A stretch of DNA of 64,000 bases, from NCBI GenBank assembly GCA_037349105.1, contig JAYJMM010000123.1, positions 1,426,001 through 1,490,000 of the forward strand, given 5' to 3'. This DNA comes from Limnomonas spitsbergensis. Its lineage: Eukaryota; Chlorophyta; Chlorophyceae; Chlamydomonadales. The stretch's first letter is position 1; every line of letters begins with the position of its first letter. The position numbers and the translations under genes were made by a program. A model generated the notes under the pieces. It made no database searches. It was not told the DNA's origin and saw only the letters and a program-made list of their open reading frames with translations. This document shows, piece by piece, positions 23,130 to 33,500 of the stretch.

Positions 23130-24125
23130 GGCTAGGTCAATGATACAACACCTCTGGGCCCTGCTCAAAAAGGCTCGACCGCGTAGACGCCTAACTCAGG
23201 TTCAGAGAAAAAAGGGACCACCCCAGGGAGGTACCCCCCCAAAAGGGAAAGGTAGCCCGAAGGATCCCTGCTCATCAAAGCCTAATACCCAAAATACAGA
23301 AAAAGCAAGAACCTAGGCCCCGACAATGCCTACCACGTCCTCAACGACAGTCAGAGCCTCCCACCTAAGCCTGCCATGGTACACTTGTTGAAAATCTGTG
23401 GCTCTCTCCGGATGGCCTGTCCAATCTCTTTCCCTAAGCCTCTTTTCACGCTAGGGCACTGGATGCAGAAATTCAGCGCATCATATCAAATTTTAAGGTA
23501 GAAAAGGAAAGAACATAAAGCAAGTTTACCTTACAAACAACAAAAAGGTCAGACAACCGTATCCCTTGCCCCTGAGATATAAGAACCTCGACTGCAAGTT
23601 CCACTTAAGGCAGAGCCTTCCACTCCTGCTTGCGGGCTATCCTAGTTCTTGTCTCGCAGGAAAAAAAGGAAATAGCAAGAGGAAAGACAGAGAGGAGCTT
23701 ATGGGACTAAGACCTCCCCCCTCCCAGAAAGGCCCCTAGAAACAAGAGAGGAGAGACAAAAAGGGAAAGAGCCAGTTGGCAAAAGCGTGTATCACGCTGC
23801 TGATCGCTGCGCCGTCCTGAAGTATCAGCTGTGCTGACCGCTCCGATTCGCAGCCTGAAATTACTGCACACACGAGCACACACCCTTTTGCCAGTGCAAC
23901 TCTTGGCGTGCGCCGGCTGTTGGCTAAAACTAAGCGTGGTGAGCGGCCGCAGACCTGTGTACGGTGGCAGGGTCACTAGAGTCTCCCCCGACAACGATCT
24001 CCATATGCGCCCGCTCATGACAGCGTCCACTGGCGCCAGCACCTTAGAGACGGGGAGAAGTTGTAGGACAGCCGCTGCCTGACGCAGTTTGGGGACGGCT
24101 GCTCCCCGCTCTAGTTCCTCTACGG
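23130..24125 (-). mobile_element. LINE copy with internal foreign insertion
   Basis: Starts at its 3' tail (AATGATACAACACCTCTGGG at 23139) only ~50 bp beyond the neighbouring copy, in the same orientation. Coding homology resumes at about 23785 (minus strand NFRLRIGAVSTADTSGRRSD). Between about 23492 and 23780 the expected zinc-finger segment is replaced by purine-rich sequence unrelated to the other copies, which suggests an insertion or replacement. Confidence 0.65.
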
Positions 24126-24239
24126 CACCTAAACGATTGGTTTGTGCCCAGCATGTCTCTGAATGATATCAGCACAACCCAAAGAGGAGCACGACAAATA
24201 CCATCCCGAAGAGAGGAGGTCTGAAGAAACCCCAGGCCG

Positions 24240-24510
24240 TCCAGGTCCTAGCCCTCAACAAAGAGAAAGGCAACAAACATACTAGACAGAAAGTAGGAAA
24301 ATCCGGGAATAAGGTGAAGGGACACTAAAAAAGGCTGGGGTGGAAATGAGAAAGGAAGCCCCGGCCTCTGAAACGGCTATGCCTCGACGAAAGCTGCCAC
24401 ATCCTCCACAAAAGTTACAGCATCCCACCCTAGCCTGCCCTCGTACAAAACGTGGAAGTCTGTAGCACCGTCTGAGGGGCCTGCCCATCCCCGCTCCCCC
24501 ACGGATATAA
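24240..24510 (-). mobile_element. LINE fragment
   Basis: Minus-strand sequence matches the 3' untranslated and zinc-finger-downstream part of the copy at 17.9-18.1 kb (GAGGGGCCTGCCCATCCCCG, TACAAAACGTGGAAG). It abuts head-to-head with the plus-strand copy that begins at about 24515. Confidence 0.55.
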
Positions 24511-24514
24511 TATC

Positions 24515-25225
24515 GGGCGCAGCTGGATGCAGCTGGCAGAGGGGGCCCCAGAGATCCTGCCACTGAACACAGGTCTACGGCGGCCTACCGCACTTGGTTT
24601 CAGTGTGCGGCGGGCGCCGTGCTTGCGCAGGCCAGGGGCCGCACCAGTCGAAAGGAGTGTGCTTGCGTGTGCACGAACTCAAGGCTGCAACTCGGCGCCG
24701 TCAGCACGGCTGACACTCGAGGACGGCGCAACGGTCAGCAGCGTGATGGACGGTGCTCCCAACGGTGTTGGGCTAGGGGAGATGGCGAGCATGTGGAGGA
24801 TGCGCTACATGTTTGCTTCCATTGCCCTAGCGTGAAGTAGAGGCTTAGGGAGAGAGGTTGGGCTGCCCCCCCGGAGGACGCCACAGACTTCCAACAGTTG
24901 TACCGGGGCAAGCTTGGATGGGAGGCTCTAACTTTTGTTGCGAACGTCGTACGCTTTGTTGAGGCCTAGTTTGTTGCTTTTCTTTGCCTTCTTGGGGAAT
25001 AGGCTTGAGAGGGGCAAGGGTACTTCGGGCTGCCTTTTCCATTTCGGGGGGTATATCTTTCCTTTGTATTCTTCTCCTTTTTCCCCACTTTTTCCTCCTT
25101 TCTTTTGACTAGCCCCCTTGTTTTGTTTCCATCTTTCCTAGTTTCCTCCCAACTCTTTTTAGCTAGGCGCCCACGCGGCCGAGCCTTTTTGAGCAGGGCC
25201 CAGAGGTGTAACGTCAATGACTCCA
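24515..25225 (+). mobile_element. 5'-truncated LINE copy, plus strand
   Basis: The plus strand reads SRLQLGAVSTADTRGRR, then CSQRCWARGDGEHVEDALHV and CFHCPSVK before a stop. A ~330-base 3' UTR follows, ending in the complete family tail at 25163-25222 (GCTAGGCGCCCACGCGGCCG, then AGCCTTTTTGAGCAGGGCCC, then AGAGGTGTAACGTCAATGAC). This copy defines the tail used to find the other fragments. Confidence 0.75.
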
Positions 25226-25229
25226 CCAC

Positions 25230-26460
25230 TGAGAATACCAGTGGTAGGGGTGCAGTCCCAAGCATGTTGTCCTCTTATCTCTTATAGCCATACCATCAGG
25301 TGGATACAATCCTAATACCCGTACATGAGCAAAAGTCACATTCGTCCCTTCGAAGTTTTTTAACTTTTTGGAATGGTGGCGCCAGAGAAAACCGATCTTG
25401 ATCGTTCGTCTGTTGGCATAGCCTTCGCCTCTTCGTGGGTGCAATTCCCGAGTGTTGAGGTTCGTCATCCCGCCCATGGGCCCATGCTCCAGGCAGGTGG
25501 CCAACCAACGGCTAACCGCCGCTCGTCCAATTGATCGATCGTGCTACTGCTGGCAGCTTTGACGTCGCCTCCTCCAAGTAGCAGTTGCCCATAGTGTCGA
25601 TCTAGATTGTTCAGTCTAAGAAATGCGTCCCGGCTTCCTATGATCACATCCCAGGAAAACAAACGTCCCGCACACTACCAAGAGTCGCTGTCTTGACTCA
25701 ACGACTCGCGTCATCCCGTGAAAATCTAAAACTCATTCCCATGCATGATCCCGTCCAACGTATTTTTATGGCTAAAATATCTTGCTGAATCGCCGCTAAT
25801 TACTAACCTGGCACGACCTTTCCGCTCCACTGTCGTTAGCCCTCCGTTCATTACCGCAGCGACCGCTTCAAACGGCGTCCGGCACCTCCGGTGTCCGGGG
25901 CGTTAGCATGCTGCCACCTGGACCAAGCAATCACTAGGAGGTAGCCGGCACACATCACTCATCTCTGGGCTAGCGCTAACTGGCACACCTGACAATATCA
26001 CCTGAAAACACTCAGCAGCCCGGATAGGCACAACGTTCCTCCATCTCTGATTCTGACCTCCTGGGATCTCTGCCTGGCCAGCTAACCAGCAAAAAACACT
26101 CATCTCTGGACCTTGTCTATCTGGTACACAATATCATCTTGCACCAGGATCGTGCTCTGACATCAGTCAGACAAGATTTCCTAGGACCAGCAGGCATCCC
26201 AGCGCACACATCGCTCCCCTTGGATTCAAAACTCATGTCCGGGTCTGGGCTATCCGGCACACATGATCAACTCTTGACATACTCGTGTTTCCACCTGCAC
26301 ATCAGGAACACAGAGGGCACAGCTAATCAGCACAGCAAGGTCAGGCAGGCAGCGCTCTCCCGTGACTCTGTCAGACACTTGCATCTCCTCCGTCGTTTCC
26401 ATGAAGAACCTGGACGCAACATTCCAGGTGCGCCCACACGCTTGACTTGATGTTTTGTTG
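25230..26460. other. Intergenic region with degenerate repeats
   Basis: No gene recognised. A motif like CTATCTGGTACACAATATCA recurs loosely at about 25968, 26112 and 26247 (period ~140 bp). Confidence 0.35.
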
Positions 26461-26495
26461 CTTCAGCTACAGCTCAGCTACATCATATGGCTTGC

Positions 26496-26680
26496 GGCCA
26501 GGGACACAGCATACGGATTACGGTAATGTAATACGGTACGATACGATACGCCACGGGATGGTGGCCAATACGGGACACAAGTGTGGATTTCCAGTCGGTG
26601 CTCCGTAGTGGACCGTATGGATACAAAGCAAAACAATAGGGGATTTTTGGCCACAACGGCCCGTATCCTGTGTCCCTGCC
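26496..26680. repeat. Inverted repeat / hairpin (~185 bp)
   Basis: GGCCAGGGACACAGCATACG at 26496 is complementary, with two or so differences, to CCGTATCCTGTGTCCCTGCC at 26661-26680. The interior is rich in ACGGTAC / ACGATAC motifs. The flanks (GCTACATCATATGGCTTGCG and CTACATAATGGCCTGCGG at about 26769) resemble each other as direct repeats. Confidence 0.5.
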
Positions 26681-26929
26681 AGCGGCCAAGGGCGGCCGGT
26701 GCAACCAGGACAGCCGGCATGTCGGGGAAAAGTCATCATGGCATGGTTAGAGCGCTGCAACTAAAACTTAGCTACATAATGGCCTGCGGCTATGAAGGAC
26801 TAGTGTATAGGACCCAAGTGCTTTTGCACCGGCCACAGGCTGGTTGTCGTGTTATCACCTTTGGCTCAGCAGCAGGTGTCAGGCGTCAAAAAAAACGCTT
26901 GACCAATACCCTGTTGCGCATTCTTGCAT

Positions 26930-27165
26930 CCTTCTTGTTCAGGCAGGCACATGTCGATGCAGCAGCGGCGGCGGCAGCGGCGGCGGCAGGTCCCCCAAAT
27001 CGTTGAACCCACACCGTACCTTGTCGCATATTTCTCAGCTGCTGCGGCAGCGGCAACGGGCCCAAGAAAACTCTTCAAACAACACCCCTTATGGAAGGCG
27101 TATCATTGGTCCCCAAACTCTTGCTGCTGTTGCGGCGGCGGGGACGGCAAGCCGGCAACTGGCCC
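26930..27165 (+). repeat. Copies of 3' splice site plus exon start
   Basis: Two or three decaying copies of the next exon's beginning precede it: GCAGGCACATGTCGATGCAG with GGTCCCCCAAATCG, then a GCTGCTGCGGCAGCGGCAAC copy with GGGCCCAAGAAAAC. Compare the real exon, GCAGGCATACGCCGAAGCGG with GGTCCCAAGAACTT. Confidence 0.6.
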
Positions 27166-27232
27166 TACAACCTCATATGAGCTAACGCCCTCCCGGTATT
27201 TCATGTTTTTGTCTTTTCTTGTGAAATGGCAG

Positions 27233-27513
27233 GCATACGCCGAAGCGGCTGGAGGCGGATACACCAGCGGTCCCAAGAACTTCTGGACTGCGGCGGACAA
27301 GATAAATGACGAGGCTAACTGTAATGGCGGCGGCGGGGTATACTACGACGGCGGGAAGGGGCAGTACAACGGCAGGACGGAGCACTACGGCATGGGCGGA
27401 TTTTTTAGATCTAGCGGATCTTCCGGATGTCCTCAAAGCCCCTCGAAGCAAAGGAAGGCCTTCACCAGGAGCCTCTTCAGCCGTCTGCTACTCCTGCATA
27501 GGTGCATGCCAAG
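27233..27513 (+). CDS. Exon of an unrecognised Gly-rich protein
   Basis: Preceded by a strong 3' splice site (pyrimidine tract, then GAAATGGCAG) and followed by a donor AAG-GTGAGC. The 281-base open exon reads AYAEAAGGGYTSGPKNFWTA, then ADKINDEANCNGGGGVYYDG and a Gly/Tyr-rich stretch. I do not recognise the family. Its final phase (two bases, CCA AG) fits the exon starting at 30596, so it could be an earlier exon of that gene across a ~3.1-kb intron. Confidence 0.4.
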
Positions 27514-28489
27514 GTGAGCTTCATTCCTGTGCCACTCTTTCGTGGTTAAACCCCTTAGGATTCAGGGTTTGGGGGTCAGGGTTAAAGGTTTGAAGCACAG
27601 GCCAAGGTGGGGGTATTCCTGCATTACTGTCGTGTCCAACACTACACCCCCCCTCAGGTAGGGCTCATTTGCACCATGGGGGGCAGGGGAGGCTGTGAGG
27701 AAGGAATGGGGGTCTGTTTTGTGGCTGTGTGTTTGGGGTTCAGAATAATTTGCATTTGTTGCATTTGTGCATTTTTGAAGTCGTGCACTACGGTAGATTT
27801 GCTTTGCCTTGCCTCATGATTAACGTTGTTTGGGGTTCATGGGATCCATGACTATACTAATGATCGTCTGTCAACACCACTTTTCACTCAGAGATTTAAG
27901 AGTTCTGGTCGATTATTTGCTATGAGGACAGCCTTAAAAGTAATCGTGTCATCGTACCGGAGTGAAGGCTAATAAAATCTACATTTCGTAGGCGTCCTTT
28001 GCCTCCGCAAGAAATTAACGCTTATTTTCCATCGCGGCTTATTAAATACTTAAACAAATAATCAATAGACCCTGCTGCGGCTTAGCATCTTTTGCTGGGA
28101 CTTCACAAGGTGTGAGACAGGCCGCCCAACCCTAAACCCTAAACTCTAGAAGCCTTAAGATGCCAGATTAAACAATTGCTGACGAGCCCCATACTTTGAG
28201 CTCCACACACTTATGGCACTACCGGTGGGCCTGATGTATCGGCAACGCGACCGAGATTGAGCAGCGACAGTGTGCAGTGACATGCGCATCACCTAGACCA
28301 TAGACGCGACCAGCAGGGACGGTTGATCAGCGGGTGCACGGCTTATAAACAGTTGATTTTGGCCCTCTGCGTCTTAAAAGCACATGATTTGGGGACATTC
28401 CAACAGATAAAAACTACTTGTTTGAAGTGTTTGCCGAGTCAAAGTTAATGCAACCACCCTCAGCCCACTTCGAAAGGGTCAGGCAGCAT

Positions 28490-28960
28490 AAGGGCCGTAT
28501 ATCTTGGTCCGGAGAAGAATATGAGGTGGTCATGGGTTACACTAGGAGAAAGACCTGAGTGTGCTACCAAGGTAGACCAATATGGCACGATACGGCGCAA
28601 TACGGCACAGGTTAAGCCAGATGGTAAGACCATGGTGGCACGATACGGTACAGGTCTAGCCGGATGGTGCTACCATGGTTGATACATTGCTTGAACCGGT
28701 GTTTGGTCAAGGGGCTGATCCTAGGTTTGTAACTGGCTCAGGTCTGGGTCCAAGCGTTTTTTTTATTTATCACAGCGCCGTGATTGTGCCGTGAGTAGGG
28801 CCGTATATATTGGTCCAGAGAAGAACTAGAATTGGAGTAAATGATGAACTTATGAACTTGGGTTGAACTCGATGAAGGACCGGAGCTTGATACATTGCTT
28901 GGTCCGGAGTTTAGACGGGTTCATCCTGAATCTGTTTGTGGCTCCACCTTGGGTTTGACC
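28490..28960. repeat. Diverged ~306-bp direct duplication
   Basis: GGGCCGTATATCTTGGTCCG (28492) and GGGCCGTATATATTGGTCCA (28798) start two related blocks. The second has a ~100-bp internal deletion, so TTGATACATTGCTTG recurs only 208 bp later. Confidence 0.6.
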
Positions 28961-29374
28961 ATGTTACTTAATTTTTTAAGACAGTCCCGTGAATAAGTAA
29001 GTAAGAGCCGAACTGGGGAAGGCCATCAAACAAAGCCAAAACAGGGGACCGATGAGCAACCAACAGAGAAACGGAGCGAAAGCAAAAGAAAAAAGAAAAG
29101 CCAGCAACCAAAACACCATTGTACGTGTTTACATGTCGAGGCCTGAACATGTAAACTCCTGGCCCTGGTCTTTCTTACCTACTCAGGCAGTAGCTTTTTG
29201 TCCCTGAACGCAACACACATAAGTGATGTGAACAGCTGTCCCCGCTAGCAGGCGTCTGTTCCCTGCTGCAGATCTTATAACAACCCGACTCGTTCATATC
29301 CATCTCAATGCCCGGCCTCGGACTGCCTTTTTGGAACAGATGAGAGCTTGATGCCCCTGAGCGTAACGCATATT

Positions 29375-29520
29375 AAACCTAATTAAACCATATTAAACCA
29401 AATTAAACCAAATTAAAACCAAGTAAACCAAATTAAGCCAAATTAAAACCAAATCAAACTAAAATAAACGAAAATTAACGAAAGTAACAAAAATGAAACC
29501 AAATGAAACCAAATGAAACT
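29375..29520. repeat. AT-rich microsatellite (AAATTAAACC)n
   Basis: Imperfect 9-10-bp units such as CAAATTAAACC drift into ATGAAACCAA units. No coding content. Confidence 0.85.
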
Positions 29521-30329
29521 GATGTCCTTGCAGGCATCGGTTCCTTGCCACTTTCCTGATGACAACTAACCCTGGTCTTGTATTGAGGTCTTGCTGCCCG
29601 GCCTTGGGTTGCCTTATTAGGCCATTGCTTGTCACCGCTGAACATAACGCACATAATCAATTTAAATTAATGCCCGACCTCGCAGGTTTTGGTTCCTTGC
29701 CGCTTTCTTGGTGACAAGCCTGATTTGTTATTGGGGGCTACATGACGCGACTGAGCGGGCTTGGCCTTCGGGTGGCCATCAGCTGACGGCTGAAGATCGG
29801 TGAGAAAAATGTCATGATGACCGACTCCCTGACTCAAAAAGAAAGAAAGCTGCGCCTCTCGGGGAGGTCAGAGCTGCGCCCCTCGGTGGGTGAGAGCTGA
29901 GGAAGCAGCGCAGCCTTTGCCGTCAAACACCTGCTGGCAGTCGTGACGCCCAGACTGATAATAACACGCATGTCTTGCATGCTCCAGACACCTCTCTTGT
30001 TCCTAAATGTTGCTTCAGGCAGCAGTCGCCCCACCCCCCGTCCATTTTTCCAAAATGCTGTTTCAGGCAGCAAACGCCCTGCCTCCTCCCAATTTTGTTT
30101 AATTTTATTTACAAGCGGCAGGCTTCATGTCTTTTGGGAAGATTGCGGCCATGTCCACCTTTTCAGCGAAATTAGTGAGGCTATTTGCAGCGAAACATTA
30201 CTCATCGTTATGTTGCGTGTGCCTGAAAATGTAATAACGCCGTTCATATGATAACAAACATTCAGTGACAAAGCCTTTAATCACCAGCACTGCCTTGGCT
30301 GGCAGAGCCACACACGCTCTCTCCACTGC

Positions 30330-30595
30330 CCCAAGATGTTCCTCCAAACGGAATTTACGTCACCCGAGCGTTCTGCCACCATTCGTGACGTACTCACCTT
30401 CTCACTTTCTATCATTTTTTCTGTCCCAGGATGTCCTTCCAGACAGAGTTCATGTCGCCCGAGCGCTTTGCAACCATGCGGGACATACTCAAGGACAGCC
30501 CGCTAGCCAACAAAAGACATTTCTTCCTCTTTCTCTCTTCCCTCAAGTTCCTTCCTCTGGTTGCAAGTCCCCTTTCTTTTTTCTCTCTGTCCCAG
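30330..30595 (+). repeat. Two upstream decoy copies of the next exon
   Basis: Copies at about 30330-30405 (AGATGTTCCTCCAAACGGAA, decayed) and about 30428-30510 (CCCAGGATGTCCTTCCAGAC, nearly perfect) precede the exon at 30596. The near-perfect copy carries its own CCCAG acceptor and keeps about 75 bases of exon before diverging. Confidence 0.8.
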
Positions 30596-33500
30596 GATGT
30601 CCTTTCAGACGGAGTTCATGTCACCCGAGCGCTTTGCAACCATGCGGGACATACTCAAGGACAGCCTGCTGATCATGACAAAGAGTAGCCTCAACGAAGA
30701 TCTGTTCGGTGAGGCGCCTCTTTACATGATGGGTGTTCGGTACGATGAATAAAATAAAGAAATTACGATTACCTGTCTAAATGTTTTCGCCGCGCATCTG
30801 TTTGTGACTCAGGTTCTTCTGTAAAAGCCGCTGCAAGCAAGCAAGTCTGGAATATATCTTGATTCTTAAGGATTGTTTTGGTAGAGCCATGACCCATGCT
30901 TCGGCCAAATGGGTGGCTGCCTCAAGCCACTCGCTTGTTTGCGTTCCGGGATCAATTTATTTGTTTATTTATTTATATTGGTGCCGATGACTGGTGACCC
31001 ATGCTGTTTTTATAATTATTTGTCACAGCTAGCAGAAGATTTCCATTTTATCATAACGTACCATTATTCTAAGACTGAAATGACGAGGAAGTGTGGTCCA
31101 TCAGCTGAGGGGGAGTAGGGGGGGGAGGGGGGGGGGAGGAGGGGGGGGGAGGGAGGGGGAGGAGGGAGGGGAGGTCTCATGCTTCAGCCAAAAGAAGCGG
31201 CTTCGTCAATCCACTCACTTCTTTGTGTAGCTATTCCTTTATTTATTTATTTATTTATTTATTCATTCATTCACTGGATTCTTTTCGGGGTGATTTACCA
31301 GATTGGCAACATCACCAAATCATCAGGTGATGCTGGCTAAAGGGGCAGGGAACCTTTGCACTGCCTGTCTATTTCTAGGGGGGGTCTTCTTTAGTGTTCC
31401 GCTCTCTCTTTCCTTTCCCCTCTTGCCTTTACGTTCCTTCTCCAAACTTCCTTCTCCTTCTGCTGGGCGCCCACACTGTTTTTCACACCTTGCTTCCACA
31501 CGTGCTGCCAGCTCAGAAGAGTGGCGATGTCATGCCCTTCCACCAGGATACCTACATTCTGTTTTCATACATTTATTCCACGCTCAACCTTCACAATGGA
31601 TGCCAGGTCAGACGAGTGGTGTCGTCATGTCCTTCAATCTGGAAGGATTCAAGGAGTTGCGAGAGATTGCCCGGATGGAAAGGTATGTGGGTTGTCTAGA
31701 AAATCGTTTGATTAGGTAAATTAAAAGAAAACCCAGAGGAATTAAGTGATGTTTAGAAGAACAAAATAGACAGACAGTTTATACAATGAGTTATAATTTA
31801 ATTTTACATTGAGATAATTTTAGTTGAATTTCGATTCAATTGTTTTCTTTAATTTTATACCTATTTTGATCAATCTAGAGAACTTAAATTAAGGTTGAAA
31901 GGTGGACAGGAGTATTGAAGGGCAGGACGTTGCTCCATCTGCTAGGTGCCTGGCCATAAAAAATAAACTGCACCAATTAAAAGGAAGGAAAACATCATGT
32001 AGGGGGGGTGACCCTATAAGGGGGTATAGGACTATAGGGGGGTTTGCTTGTGCCTCCTTTTGCTTCCTTTGCTTCGTTTGCTTCCTTTTGTGATGTTTCG
32101 AACACGTTGGCGTTCGTGGACATGGTGCGCCTGAAGAGCGCAACCGTGTTTGTTTTCCTCCTGTTGGGCATCTTTCGGCGGTACAGCACCTCCGTTCCGC
32201 CCCCACTGCTCAGAACCTGCCAGCCTCACTAACCCTGCCCCTTCCCCCCCCAAACCAATTCCTGGTAGCATATCGGTAGCATAGCTAAATATTAGTTTGC
32301 CATTGTTTTGCGGCTGTCAATTTGTGTGTTTTTCTTGCGGGTTTCAATTCGATCCCGTCTCTTGCTTGCATGCTTGCTTGTGCCACTAGGGACATTTCCG
32401 AGATGTTGGCGTTCGTCGATATGGTGCGCCTAAAAGGCGCAAATGCTTTTGTGGTAAATCTGCTTCGCATCGATGGCAAGTCCCAGCCTCCTGAAGGCGA
32501 CAATGAGGAAGAACAGGCCCAGGACCTGCAGCCGGCTCTGGCAGCCACTCAGCAGGAGGAGGATTCTGTGGTGGGTACCAAGAAATTTTATTTTCAGGCC
32601 TTGGAGGGCATGGTGCACTAAAGCACTGCCTCCCGAAAAAGATGCCGTGCCGGCTTTGGTAGCCGCTCAAGTACCGGATTATGATTTGGTAGGTTGCACA
32701 ACATATTGTTTTGGTGGGCATGGTGCACATTTGCACCACATAATGAAGATGGCGCAAAGGGAGGACAAGCCTCAAAAGACAATGCCAGGATGAATTTGGA
32801 GGGGAATGTCAGGAAAATGTTTCAAATTAAAAAACAAATGTTGTGATTTAAATTGGGCCTGATGGCTCTAGCAGTAGCCGCCGAAAATTGTCTTGCGTTA
32901 CACCCTTTTAGGCCCTTTTACGGTGTCACACACCGTCTTGCGTTACACCCTTTCAGTCCTTTTACGGTGTCACACACCGTCTTGCGTTACACCCTTTTAG
33001 TCTCTTTTATGGTGTCACACACCGTCTTGCGTTACACCCTTTTAGTCCCTTTTACGGTGTCACACACCGACACTGATCATAACGCCTTAAGGCATGCGGT
33101 GCACATCAGCACTACCTCCTTCAGAAGACGTCGTGCCGGCTCTGGTAGATGCTCAACTCACGGGAGGGTTGATTGGTAAGTTATACAGTACGGTCAAGCA
33201 GTATGTTCCGGGTACGGTACGGTACTGACAAAATTGTAAGAAGATGAATGAGTTACCCCTGATAGCCCAAGGGCACTGCTTCTGAAAACAACGATGTGAC
33301 AGCTCTGGCAGCGACTCCCCCAGAAGAAGCGTTTTTTCTGTGTTGCAAATGCGTGAATGGTTAAACTTCTCCGCATCGATGGCAAGCTCTCGCATCCTGA
33401 AAAAACATGTCAAAGGAGGATCAGGTCCAGGACCTGAAGCAGGTAGCAGACTCAGGTAGCAGCTGACCGTGGGGTGTCTGCGGTAGGTGACTAATTTATT

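Larger units (their letters stand above)
27514..30329. other. Repeat-rich stretch without recognised exons
   Basis: No convincing coding sequence. It is probably intron if the exons at 27.2 and 30.6 kb belong together. It holds the repeats listed at 28490-28960 and 29375-29520. Three loosely related blocks also occur at about 29190-29370, 29520-29660 and 29670-29730 (GTCCCTGAACGCAACACACA / CACCGCTGAACATAACGCAC). Confidence 0.4.
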
